A stretch of DNA of 7,012 bases from an uncultured Lachnospiraceae bacterium (GCA_947175775.1 CAMWNY010000126.1:1-7012), one strand, 5' to 3'; counted from the first letter of the stretch, positions 1 through 6,750 are shown. The notes: generated by a model not told the origin, from the letters alone. A program made the numbers and translations.

Positions 1-566
1 CACAAAAGCTGTGCGACGTTTTTAGCGCCGGGCATACGATAATTTGGCAGTTCCATGACAAACGGCACCGCCTCCCCCTGAAAGCAGAAAGTCTTCATAA
101 AAAGCGCCGTCAGAATGCCAATCAAAATGCCGCCAACATAAAGCCCAATCATTACAAGCGCCCTGTAACGCTCAAAAAATGCCGCCGTAAAAAACGCATA
201 AATCGGCAGCTTTGCCGAACAGCTCATAAACGGCGTCAGTAAAATCGTAAGCTTTCTGTCCCGCTCCGAAGGCAGTGTCCTGCTTGCCATAACGCCCGGC
301 ACCGTGCATCCAAATCCAATCAGCATCGGCACGATACTGCGCCCCGAAAGCCCGATTTTGCGCAGCAGCTTATCCATCACAAACGCCACGCGCGCCATGT
401 ATCCGCTGTCCTCCAAAAGCGACAGGAAAAAGAACAGCGTCACAATCGTCGGCAGAAAGCTCAAAACGCTTCCCACACCGTTAAATATTCCGTCGAGCAC
501 CAGCGACTGCAAAACGGCGTTTACATCTCCCGCTTCCATCGCAAGCGTCACCGCATCTGTCAGTTT
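1..566 (-). pseudogene. feoB: FeoB membrane permease part, in frame after the TGA; runs off the left edge
   Basis: Reading the minus strand in the same frame past the TGA at 567-569 gives 188 uninterrupted codons of typical FeoB permease. It begins KLTDAVTLAMEAG and contains hydrophobic segments such as VLSFLPTIVTLFFFLSLL. The conserved Gate motif GFGCTVPG lies at 294-317, followed by VMASRTLPSERDRK. The second conserved Cys motif MSCSAKLP is at 204-227. A further helix is LVMIGLYVGGILIGILTALF. These Cys-containing Gate motifs line the iron path in the family. No frameshift is present, so one base substitution (or a sequencing error) explains the break. A Met codon at 537-539 has a GGTGA (548-552) 8 bases upstream, so translation could restart there and yield a separate permease. 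I class it as the disrupted 3' part of feoB. It would be a normal CDS if the TGA proves to be an error or if restart occurs. Confidence 0.85.
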
Positions 567-1901
567 TCAGATAAAAAATTCTAAAACCGCCGACAGTCCC
601 GCTCCAATGACGTTAAAGGTCAGCCAAAACACCAGTCCCATAATTCCGATAAAGGTCGGAATTGCCGTGTACTTTCCTGTTAATATTTTATCAAGCCTTG
701 CGCTCCTTGCGTGTTCTTTGCTCTCTTTTGGTTTTACTACAGTCGCCTTGCAGATTTTATTGATAAAGGAAAAGCGCATATCCGCAATCGCCGCTGCCCT
801 GTCAAGTCCGCGCTCCTTCTCCATTTGACAAATAATATGCTCCAACGTTTCCTTTTCATTCTCATCCAGGGAAAGCCGCTCCAGTATCAGGGAATCACCC
901 TCCGCAAGCTTTGCCGCCGCAAACCGCACCGGAACGCCCGCGTCCGCCGCATGGTCCTCAATCAAATGCATAATGCCGTGCAGACACCGGTGCACTGCGC
1001 CGCCATGGTCGTCCGCCTCGCAGAAATCCTGCCGTCCCGGTCTCTCCTGATATTTCGCAACGTGCATCGCGTGGTCCGTCAGCTCCGCAATTCCCTCGTT
1101 TTTTGACGCGGAAATCGGCACAACCGGAATGCCGAGCAGCTCCTCTAACTCATTGACGCGGATTGCGCCCCCGTTTTCCCGCACCTCGTCCATCATATTC
1201 AGTGCAAGCACCATCGGAATATCCAGCTCCAAAAGCTGCATCGTCAGATACAGATTGCGCTCAATGTTGGTCGCATCCACGATATTGATAATTCCCTTTG
1301 GGTGCTCATCAATCACAAAATTCCTTGTCACAATCTCCTCGCTTGAGTACGGCGACATGGAATAAATGCCGGGAAGGTCCGTGACAAGCGTGTCTGTTTT
1401 GCCCCGAATCGCGCCTTCTTTTTTATCCACCGTCACACCGGGAAAATTTCCCACATGCTGGTTCGAGCCCGTAAGGCGGTTAAACAGTGTCGTCTTGCCG
1501 CAGTTTTGGTTTCCTGCAAGCGCAAACGTAATGCATTCCCCGCTTGGCAGCGGGTGTTCGTCCGCCTTAACATGGTACTTTCCGCCCTCGCCAAGTCCCG
1601 GATGGTGCGCCTTTACCCGAAGCTTCCCCTTTTCCTCTAACTCATTGTGTTCGTCTTCCACACTGCCAATTCCATCGTGCACATCGGATATTTCTATCTG
1701 CTGCGCGTCTGCAAGACGCAGCGTCAGTTCATAGCCGTGAATGCGAAGCTCCACAGGATCGCCCATCGGCGCATATTTTATCATACTCACTTTGGCATTT
1801 GGGATTACGCCCATGTCAAGAAAATGCTGCCGCAGCGCCCCCTCTCCGCCGACGGTCAAAATCGTAGCGGTTTTTCCGATTGGTAACTCCTTTAATGTCA
1901 T
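567..1901 (-). CDS. feoB: FeoA-FeoB fusion, N-terminal part (FeoA domain + GTPase domain), ended by an in-frame TGA
   Basis: This is the front part of a ferrous iron (Fe2+) transporter of the inner membrane. Residues 1-72 are a FeoA (SH3-like) domain. Residues 73-120 are a His- and acid-rich linker. The FeoB G domain follows, with G1 GNQNCGKT at 130-137, G3 DLPG at 175-178, G4 NMMD at 235-238 and a G5-like SAS at 264-266. Residues about 300-400 are the helical GDI-like region. The first membrane segment begins near 414 (IPTFIGIMGLVFWLTF). The ATG at 1899-1901 follows a GGGAG at 1911-1915 with 9 bases spacing. A complete FeoAB fusion would be around 800 residues (family knowledge). This frame stops at residue 444 just after the first membrane helix, yet the same frame continues as FeoB beyond the stop (1-566). 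On its own the product would lack the iron pore. Domain identity is certain; whether the gene works is not. Confidence 0.93.
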   Translation of the reverse strand: MTLKELPIGKTATILTVGGEGALRQHFLDMGVIPNAKVSMIKYAPMGDPVELRIHGYELTLRLADAQQIEISDVHDGIGSVEDEHNELEEKGKLRVKAHHPGLGEGGKYHVKADEHPLPSGECITFALAGNQNCGKTTLFNRLTGSNQHVGNFPGVTVDKKEGAIRGKTDTLVTDLPGIYSMSPYSSEEIVTRNFVIDEHPKGIINIVDATNIERNLYLTMQLLELDIPMVLALNMMDEVRENGGAIRVNELEELLGIPVVPISASKNEGIAELTDHAMHVAKYQERPGRQDFCEADDHGGAVHRCLHGIMHLIEDHAADAGVPVRFAAAKLAEGDSLILERLSLDENEKETLEHIICQMEKERGLDRAAAIADMRFSFINKICKATVVKPKESKEHARSARLDKILTGKYTAIPTFIGIMGLVFWLTFNVIGAGLSAVLEFFI

Positions 1902-1910
1902 TTTTCCACT

Positions 1911-1915
1911 CTCCC
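1911..1915 (-). promoter_or_regulatory. Ribosome binding site of feoAB
   Basis: GGGAG on the minus strand lies 9 bases before the ATG at 1899-1901. It supports this start, and the FeoA domain begins directly at that Met (TLKELPIGK). No clear -35/-10 pair was found upstream for feoAB. A TATTAT at 1969-1974 is the best -10 candidate but has no good -35. I saw no convincing Fur- or DtxR-type operator. Confidence 0.7.
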
Positions 1916-2005
1916 ATACTTTTCCAATCTATTCCTAATCTATCGTTCATCTTCATCTATTTATTACTATAATACATTTTCAGCCACATTTCATCATATT
2001 TTTCG

Positions 2006-2034
2006 TTGACTTATCTCCATTTTTTCACTATCAT
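2006..2034 (+). promoter_or_regulatory. Sigma-70 type promoter of the iorA-iorB-ACT operon
   Basis: TTGACT (2006-2011) and TATCAT (2029-2034) each match the consensus -35 and -10 at five of six bases and are separated by the ideal 17 bases. Transcription would start near 2041, giving a leader of about 119 bases before the iorA ATG. No better pair lies closer to iorA. The perfect TATAAT at 2117-2122 has no usable -35. Confidence 0.7.
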
Positions 2035-2036
2035 AA

Positions 2037-2094
2037 GTGTGAAGAGAATTTCTAAGGCGCTAAAAAACACCTAAGAAACTCTAATACTTCACAC
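2037..2094 (+). repeat. Interrupted inverted repeat at the start of the iorA leader
   Basis: GTGTGAAG (2037-2044) is perfectly complementary to CTTCACAC (2087-2094). Inside it, TTTCTAAGG (2049-2057) pairs with CCTAAGAAA (2070-2078) at 8 of 9 positions, leaving a 12-base A-rich loop. The structure starts just after the -10 box. It could act as an RNA hairpin at the 5' end of the transcript (only GAAG/CTTC would then remain of the outer stem if the start is at 2041), or as a DNA operator at the start site. No T-run follows, so it is not an intrinsic terminator. Function unknown. Confidence 0.5.
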
Positions 2095-2096
2095 CG

Positions 2097-2117
2097 AAAG
2101 AATGCTTTGCGTTCTTT
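2097..2117 (+). repeat. Short perfect hairpin in the iorA leader
   Basis: AAAGAATGC (2097-2105), loop TTT, and GCGTTCTTT (2109-2117) form a 9-bp stem with one T-G wobble. It sits two bases after the larger inverted repeat and 26 bases before the iorA Shine-Dalgarno sequence. The downstream sequence is ATAATAAAAAC rather than a T-run, so termination is unlikely. An mRNA-stabilising or regulatory stem is possible. Confidence 0.5.
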
Positions 2118-2159
2118 ATAATAAAAACAGAAAGTATACAATTAGGAAGGAATTGGCAA

Positions 2160-3896
2160 ATGAGCGAAAAGAAAATTATGCTGGGCAATGAAGCGATTGC
2201 CCGTGGAGCTTATGAGGCAGGTGTCAAGGTGTCGAGTGCATATCCCGGAACACCGAGCACCGAAATCAGCGAAAACATTGTAAAGTACCCTGAAATTTAT
2301 GCGGAGTGGGCGCCGAACGAAAAAGTTGCTATGGAAGTGGCAATCGGTGCGTCCATCAGCGGCGTGCGCGCAATGGCGTCCATGAAAATGGTTGGCGTCA
2401 ACGTGGCAAGCGACCCGCTTTATACGGTTTCCTACATCGGCGCAAACGGCGGACTGGTACTGGTCGCAGCCGACGACCCCGGTCTGTATTCCTCACAAAA
2501 CGAACAGGATTCGCGCTGTGTGGCGCGCGTTGCACAGGTTCCCGTGTTGGAGCCGTCCGACTCGCAGGAAGCAAAGGATTTCACAAAACTTGCATTTGAA
2601 TACAGTGAAAAATATGACACACCTGTCATGATTCGGACTACGACAAGACTTGCGCATTCGCAGGGACCTGTGACCCTGGAGCCGCGTCAGGAGGTTGCTG
2701 ACAAGCCTTACGAGCGAAACGCGGCAAAGCATGTTATGATGCCTGCAAACGCAAAGGGACGCCATGTCCATGTGGAAAACCGCTTAAAGCAAATGGCGCA
2801 GGACGCGTGTGATTTTGCAATCAACAAGGCAGTTTACAAGGACACGAAAATCGGCTTTATCACAAGCGGTATCCCCTACACCTATGTGGAGGAAGCAATG
2901 CCGAACGCAAGCGTCTTAAAGCTTGGGCTGGTGCACCCGCTGCCAAGAAAGCTGATTGAAGAATTTGCGTCAAAAGTAGAAAAACTTTATATCTTTGAGG
3001 AGCTTGAGCCGCTCATTGAAGAGCAGGTAAAGTCATGGGGCATCGACTGCATCGGAAAAGAACTGTTCACCTTACAGGGCGAATACAGCGCAAACATGAT
3101 ACGCGAGCGCGTGCTCGGCGAAACGCTTGACCTTGCCTCTGCCGCACAGGTTCCGGCACGTCCGCCCATTCTGTGTCCGGGCTGCCCGCACAGAAGTACA
3201 TTCTCCGTGCTCAAAAAACTCGGCATCCACGGCGCAGGCGACATCGGCTGCTATACACTCGGCGCAGTTGCACCGCTCAATGTCATTGACACGACGGTCT
3301 GCATGGGCGCGTCGATTTCCACACTGCACGGTATGGAAAAGGCAAAGGGCAAGGATTACGTCAAAAACTGGGTTGCATTGATTGGCGATTCAACCTTTTT
3401 ACATACGGGCGTCAACTCACTGATGAACATGGTATACAACCAGGCGACCGGCACCGTAATGATTTTGGATAACTCTACCACCGGTATGACCGGTCATCAG
3501 GAACACGCCGCAACCGGAAAGATGTTGAACGGCAAGGAAACAAAGGCAATCAGCCTCTATCACCTGTGCAAGGCAATCGGCGTCGAGCATGTCTACGAGG
3601 TGGATGCATTTGACATTGACGAACTGGAAACCATTGTAAAGCGTGAGGTTGCACGCGACGAAGTATCGGTGATTATCGTATGCGCACCATGCGCCCTGTT
3701 AAAGTCACAGGCGACAAAAGCAAAGTGCGTTGCAATCCCTGAAAAGTGCAAGAAGTGCGGCATGTGCCTTGTTCCGGGCTGTCCTGCAATCACAAAGAAC
3801 GAGGACGGCACGGTCAAGATTGACGATACGATGTGCAACGGCTGCGGACTCTGCATGAAACGCTGCAAATTTGATGCCATAGAACGGGTTGATTAA
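2160..3896 (+). CDS. iorA: Indolepyruvate ferredoxin oxidoreductase, alpha subunit (IorA)
   Basis: This is the large, catalytic subunit of the cytoplasmic enzyme that oxidatively decarboxylates aryl pyruvates (indolepyruvate, phenylpyruvate, hydroxyphenylpyruvate) to aryl-acetyl-CoA and passes electrons to ferredoxin. Residues 1 to about 170 are the N-terminal pyrimidine-binding half (AYPGTPSTEI near 27-36, EWAPNEKVAMEVAIGAS near 49-65). The CPGCPHR motif is at 339-345. The thiamine-diphosphate half carries GDIGCYTLG (360-368), GDSTFLHTG (409-417) and LDNSTTGMTG (436-445). The C-terminus is a two-cluster ferredoxin domain: C530, C533, C536, C541 (first cluster with a four-residue gap before the last Cys) and C559, C562, C565, C569. 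At 578 residues it is close to the family's usual length and looks intact. AGGAAGG at 2144-2150 precedes the ATG by 9 bases. It is first in the operon with iorB. Confidence 0.96.
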   Translation: MSEKKIMLGNEAIARGAYEAGVKVSSAYPGTPSTEISENIVKYPEIYAEWAPNEKVAMEVAIGASISGVRAMASMKMVGVNVASDPLYTVSYIGANGGLVLVAADDPGLYSSQNEQDSRCVARVAQVPVLEPSDSQEAKDFTKLAFEYSEKYDTPVMIRTTTRLAHSQGPVTLEPRQEVADKPYERNAAKHVMMPANAKGRHVHVENRLKQMAQDACDFAINKAVYKDTKIGFITSGIPYTYVEEAMPNASVLKLGLVHPLPRKLIEEFASKVEKLYIFEELEPLIEEQVKSWGIDCIGKELFTLQGEYSANMIRERVLGETLDLASAAQVPARPPILCPGCPHRSTFSVLKKLGIHGAGDIGCYTLGAVAPLNVIDTTVCMGASISTLHGMEKAKGKDYVKNWVALIGDSTFLHTGVNSLMNMVYNQATGTVMILDNSTTGMTGHQEHAATGKMLNGKETKAISLYHLCKAIGVEHVYEVDAFDIDELETIVKREVARDEVSVIIVCAPCALLKSQATKAKCVAIPEKCKKCGMCLVPGCPAITKNEDGTVKIDDTMCNGCGLCMKRCKFDAIERVD

Positions 3897-3900
3897 GATT

Positions 3901-3905
3901 GGAGG
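3901..3905 (+). promoter_or_regulatory. Ribosome binding site that decides the iorB start
   Basis: GGAGG lies 11 bases before the ATG at 3917. It overlaps the possible TTG start at 3899 (TTG GAG GAA), so it cannot serve that codon. The true iorB start is therefore 3917, and the protein begins MTTKNIMIVGVGGQG, as is usual for the family. Confidence 0.85.
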
Positions 3906-3916
3906 AATTAGATAAA

Positions 3917-4486
3917 ATGACGACTAAAAATATCATGATTGTCGGAGTCGGCGGTCAGGGAACGCTGCTGACAAGCCGTATCCTTGGCGGAATTACCACA
4001 AAGGCAGGCTTTGACGTAAAACTTTCCGAAGTACACGGTATGGCGCAGCGCGGCGGAAGCGTCGTTACGTTTGTGCGCTACGGTGATTTGGTATCGGAAC
4101 CGATTGTTGAAGAGGGACAGGCGGATGTGCTGATTGCCTTTGAGCGGCTTGAGGCATTGCGCTACGCACATTTTCTCAAAAAGGACGGCGTTATTATCGT
4201 CAATGACCAGCGCATTGACCCGATTACCGTCGTGACAGGCGCTGCACAGTATCCGGAACAGATTATCGAAACCTTAAAAGAAAACCACAACGTCATCGCC
4301 GTGGACGCAATGGCGGAGGCAAAAAAACTTGGCAATCCCAAAGTTTTCAATACCATTATCATTGGCGTTGCCGCAAAGCGCATGGACTTTGAGAAGGAAA
4401 AGTGGCTTGAAGTCATCGAGCAGACCGTTCCGCCAAAGACGGTAGAAATCAACAAGGCGGCATTTGAGGCAGGATATGCCATATAA
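3917..4486 (+). CDS. iorB: Indolepyruvate ferredoxin oxidoreductase, beta subunit (IorB)
   Basis: This is the small partner subunit of IorA, a 189-residue protein of the pyruvate:ferredoxin oxidoreductase gamma-domain family. Visible hallmarks are the Gly-rich GVGGQGTLL (10-18), the conserved SEVHGMAQRGGSV block (37-49), which the family uses at the CoA/subunit interface, and the VNDQRIDP segment (95-102). It has no iron-sulfur Cys motif, as expected, because the clusters are in IorA. It begins 20 bases after the iorA stop and ends 11 bases before the next gene, so the three are certainly co-transcribed. Length and motifs are complete. The start was chosen from the GGAGG at 3901-3905. Confidence 0.95.
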   Translation: MTTKNIMIVGVGGQGTLLTSRILGGITTKAGFDVKLSEVHGMAQRGGSVVTFVRYGDLVSEPIVEEGQADVLIAFERLEALRYAHFLKKDGVIIVNDQRIDPITVVTGAAQYPEQIIETLKENHNVIAVDAMAEAKKLGNPKVFNTIIIGVAAKRMDFEKEKWLEVIEQTVPPKTVEINKAAFEAGYAI

Positions 4487-4497
4487 GGGGTAAAAAC

Positions 4498-4902
4498 ATG
4501 TTAAAACAAATATCAATTTACGCGGAAAATAAAAAAGGCGCCATGCAGAATATCACAAAAATTCTGCTGGACAACCAAATCAATATTCTCGGCTCCGTCA
4601 CGAATGACAGCGCGGAGTACGGAATTGTGCGCATGGTCGTATCGGACCCCGAAACGGCATGTAAGGCGCTGAACGATAACGATTATCTGTGCCGTATGGT
4701 CAATGTCATCGGCGTGGAAATCACCGACGAGGTCGGAAATCTCAACAAGCTTTTGGGCTTTATCAGCGATGGAAACATCAGTTTGGATTACCTGTATTTG
4801 TCTTTTAACCGCCAATCTGGCAAACCGATTATGGTATTTCACACGGAAGAACCGAAAATGGTGGAAAATGTTTTAAAGCAAAAAGGGTATACCGTACTAT
4901 AA
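4498..4902 (+). CDS. Tandem ACT-domain protein, probable amino-acid sensor of the ior operon
   Basis: A 134-residue soluble protein made of two ACT (beta-alpha-beta-beta-alpha-beta) units and nothing else. The first unit is residues about 3-65: QISIYAENKKGAMQNITKIL, then NINILGSVTND, then GIVRMVVSD. The second is about 68-134: VNVIGVEITDEVGNLNKLL, then ISLDYLYLSF, then GKPIMVFHTE. ACT units commonly bind amino acids, and the N-K-G and V-G-N-L turns are at the usual ligand-loop positions. There is no enzymatic or DNA-binding domain. The gene follows iorB by 11 bases with AAGGGG (4485-4490) as ribosome binding site. Stand-alone ACT proteins occur beside ior genes and aryl-CoA ligases in other anaerobes (recalled family context). 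I infer a role in sensing aromatic amino acids or their keto acids, but ligand and target cannot be read from the sequence. Confidence 0.88.
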   Translation: MLKQISIYAENKKGAMQNITKILLDNQINILGSVTNDSAEYGIVRMVVSDPETACKALNDNDYLCRMVNVIGVEITDEVGNLNKLLGFISDGNISLDYLYLSFNRQSGKPIMVFHTEEPKMVENVLKQKGYTVL

Positions 4903-4916
4903 TCCTTCTGAAATAC

Positions 4917-4956
4917 AAAAGCTGTACACATTCAACGTGAAGTGTACAGCTTTTTT
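4917..4956. terminator. Bidirectional intrinsic terminator between the ior operon and pilB
   Basis: GCTGTACAC (4921-4929) pairs perfectly with GTGTACAGC (4942-4950) around a 12-base loop. The stem is flanked by AAAA (4917-4920) and TTTTTT (4951-4956), extending it to 13 bp. On the plus strand it is a classic Rho-independent terminator 14 bases after the ACT gene's stop. On the minus strand GCTTTTGTATTT follows the stem, so it can also end the converging pilB transcript, whose stop is at 4964-4966. Confidence 0.88.
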
Positions 4957-4963
4957 CAACCTT

Positions 4964-6655
4964 TTACGAATCAAACGAAATTCTTACAACCTCCGAATAC
5001 GAGGTAATGCCCTCAAGCACATACTCCGAGCCGCTCATGCGCAGCGTACGCATCCCCTCCTCAATCGCCTTTTCCTTGAGCACGTCCGCGCCCTGTCTTG
5101 AACTGATAATCTTTTTTAAGGCGGGCGTCATTTTCATAATCTCATATACACCGATACGACCCTTATAACCTGCATTGTCACATTTTGAACAGCCGCACGG
5201 CTCATAAATCGTAATCTCCTGAGACTCATCCACGCCCATAAAATTTTTCTCGTCCGCCGTTGCCTGTCTTGGCTTTTTGCACATCGGACAAAGCCGCCTT
5301 ACAAGTCGCTGTGCAATAACACCGATTACGGAATCCGCTATCAGATACGACTCCACGCCCATATCCTCCAATCGCGTAATTGAGCTTGCCGCCGAGTTCG
5401 TATGCAGCGTGCTGACTACCAAGTGACCCGTAATCGACGCCTGCACGGCAATCGATGCCGTCTCACCGTCTCGAATCTCACCAATCATGATAATATCCGG
5501 GTCCTGTCGCAAAATGGAACGCAGCGCGCTTGCAAACGTCAGTTCCGCCTTCGGATTCACCTGAACCTGATTAATGCCGTCAATATTTGCCTCCACAGGG
5601 TCCTCGACCGTAATAATGTTTACGTCGTTTGTATTTAATTCACTTAGCGCAGTGTAAAGCGTTGTCGATTTACCGCTTCCCGTCGGTCCCGTAACAAGCA
5701 AAATGCCGTGGGGATTGCTGATAATATAGTCAAACTGCTCTAATTCATAGGGCTTTAAGCCAAGCTGGCTCTTTTCCCTTGTAAGCGCCATTTTTGCGGT
5801 AAGTCGCATAACCACCTTCTCGCCGAACACTGTCGGCAGAATGGAAACACGGATGTCGTACTCCACATGGTCTACCACCTGCGTGATGCGACCGTCCTGC
5901 GGCTTCCTCTTCTCGGAAATATCCATGCCGCCGATAATCTTGATACGTGCGATAATCGCCGGAAGCACCGATACATTGTATGTCGCTTTCTTCTGCAAAA
6001 CACCGTCAATACGGTATCTTACACGGATATATTCCTCCATCGGCTCAATATGTATATCCGATGCGCGCTGGCGCACCGCGAGGTCAATCATTTCCTTAAC
6101 GAGCTTTACAATCGGCGAACTGCTGATGTCCTCCTGCTCCTGCTCGTCTACCTCTACCTCAAGCCGTTTTTCCTTCGCGTACTGGCTTAAAGCAGTCTTC
6201 ATTTCATTCTGTCCGTGGTACTTGTCAATGGCAAGCATGATGCTTCGCGTCGTCGCAACCACCGGCTCTACCTGATAATTGGTGATAATCGAAATATCTT
6301 CCTGCGCATACGTATCCAAGGGATTTTCCATCGCCACGCGCAGCACGTTTTTGTTTTTTTCGCTGAAGGCAAATGGTATCATTGTGTATTTTTTCAGGAT
6401 ATTCACCGGCACAAGCTTTGTAACCGCATTATCTACATTTATATTCTGCAGATCCACCAGCTCAATGCCAAGCTGCCGGCTGAGTGCCTCCGCAATATCA
6501 TCCTCTGTTATGATACCCTCATCGACAAGCGTCACGCCAAGCTTCATTCCGTTTTTTTTCTGCTTCTCCAACGCATTCATAAGCTGTTCCTGCGTAATGG
6601 AACCGGCTTCCACAAGCAAATCACCAAGTCGTACTTTTTTTCTATTAAAATCCAT
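4964..6655 (-). CDS. pilB: PilB/GspE-type assembly ATPase with MshEN (c-di-GMP type) N-terminus
   Basis: This is a hexameric cytoplasmic ATPase that powers type IV pilus extension or type II-like secretion; the PilB/GspE choice is at family level only. Of its 563 residues, 9-61 hold two MshEN motifs (RLGDLLVEAG... then KLGVTLVDEG...), each 24 residues long with a 5-residue spacer. Residues about 180-300 are the N2 domain (SPIVKLVKEMIDLAV, ASDIHIEP). Walker A GPTGSGKST is at 323-331, the Asp box TVEDPVE at 349-355, Walker B DPDIIMIGEIRD at 385-396 and the His box HLVVSTLHTN at 411-420. A zinc-type tetracysteine is formed by C456/C459 and C489/C492, with an extra C487. All catalytic motifs are present. 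The ATG at 6653-6655 has GGAGGA at 6661-6666. An upstream TTG at 6745 would add 30 unlikely residues and overlaps the promoter. No other pilus gene is visible in the window. Confidence 0.93.
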   Translation of the reverse strand: MDFNRKKVRLGDLLVEAGSITQEQLMNALEKQKKNGMKLGVTLVDEGIITEDDIAEALSRQLGIELVDLQNINVDNAVTKLVPVNILKKYTMIPFAFSEKNKNVLRVAMENPLDTYAQEDISIITNYQVEPVVATTRSIMLAIDKYHGQNEMKTALSQYAKEKRLEVEVDEQEQEDISSSPIVKLVKEMIDLAVRQRASDIHIEPMEEYIRVRYRIDGVLQKKATYNVSVLPAIIARIKIIGGMDISEKRKPQDGRITQVVDHVEYDIRVSILPTVFGEKVVMRLTAKMALTREKSQLGLKPYELEQFDYIISNPHGILLVTGPTGSGKSTTLYTALSELNTNDVNIITVEDPVEANIDGINQVQVNPKAELTFASALRSILRQDPDIIMIGEIRDGETASIAVQASITGHLVVSTLHTNSAASSITRLEDMGVESYLIADSVIGVIAQRLVRRLCPMCKKPRQATADEKNFMGVDESQEITIYEPCGCSKCDNAGYKGRIGVYEIMKMTPALKKIISSRQGADVLKEKAIEEGMRTLRMSGSEYVLEGITSYSEVVRISFDS

Positions 6656-6660
6656 TGAAA

Positions 6661-6666
6661 TCCTCC
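6661..6666 (-). promoter_or_regulatory. Ribosome binding site that decides the pilB start
   Basis: GGAGGA on the minus strand lies 5 bases before the ATG at 6653-6655. The protein then starts MDFNRKKVRLGDLL, placing the first MshEN motif at residue 9 as usual in the family. This excludes the in-frame TTG at 6743-6745. Confidence 0.85.
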
Positions 6667-6716
6667 ATGTCCTTTTAATCGAGTAGGAAAGGTTTTCCGG
6701 TACTGCCATTGTTTTT

Positions 6717-6745
6717 ATTATAAATGCCAAGCCGTTAAATTGCAA
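6717..6745 (-). promoter_or_regulatory. Probable promoter of pilB
   Basis: On the minus strand TTGCAA (6740-6745; 4 of 6 match to the -35) and a perfect TATAAT (6717-6722) are separated by exactly 17 bases. Transcription would start near 6710, leaving a leader of about 55 bases to the pilB ATG. It lies in the 95-base gap after the epimerase gene, so pilB is probably transcribed independently of it. No terminator hairpin was seen in that gap, so read-through from the epimerase is also possible. Confidence 0.6.
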
Positions 6746-6750
6746 TCATT

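Noticed and set aside
567..569. Selenocysteine or reassigned TGA codon in feoB
   Set aside because: The epimerase at the right end stops naturally at TGA right after its conserved C-terminus, so TGA is a stop here. FeoB is not a known selenoprotein, and I see no clear SECIS-like hairpin directly after the codon.
304..828. Long plus-strand open frame opposite feoB (174 codons)
   Set aside because: It is a shadow of feoB. The minus strand gives conserved FeoB motifs, while this frame gives a low-complexity Ser/Thr-rich product with no ribosome binding site.
2117..2122. Perfect TATAAT close to iorA as an alternative promoter
   Set aside because: No -35 element at 16-18 bases upstream (sequence near 2094-2099 is CCGAAA-like), and it overlaps the hairpin arm. 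The TTGACT/TATCAT pair is far better.
2102..2191. Possible 29-codon leader peptide (MLCVLYNKNRK...) overlapping the iorA start
   Set aside because: It has no proper ribosome binding site, its ATG lies inside a hairpin, and it shows no run of Trp, Phe or Tyr codons as expected for attenuation.
3899..3916. IorB start at TTG 3899
   Set aside because: This codon overlaps the GGAGG ribosome binding site of the ATG at 3917 and has no site of its own.
6687..6699. Small palindrome GGAAA-GGT-TTTCC before pilB as a terminator of the epimerase
   Set aside because: The stem has only 5 bp, no T-run follows on the minus strand, and it lies downstream of the pilB promoter.
6656..6745. Extended PilB start at a TTG codon (6743-6745)
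   Set aside because: It would add 30 residues not typical of the family, would overlap the predicted promoter, and ignores the GGAGGA directly before the ATG at 6653-6655.
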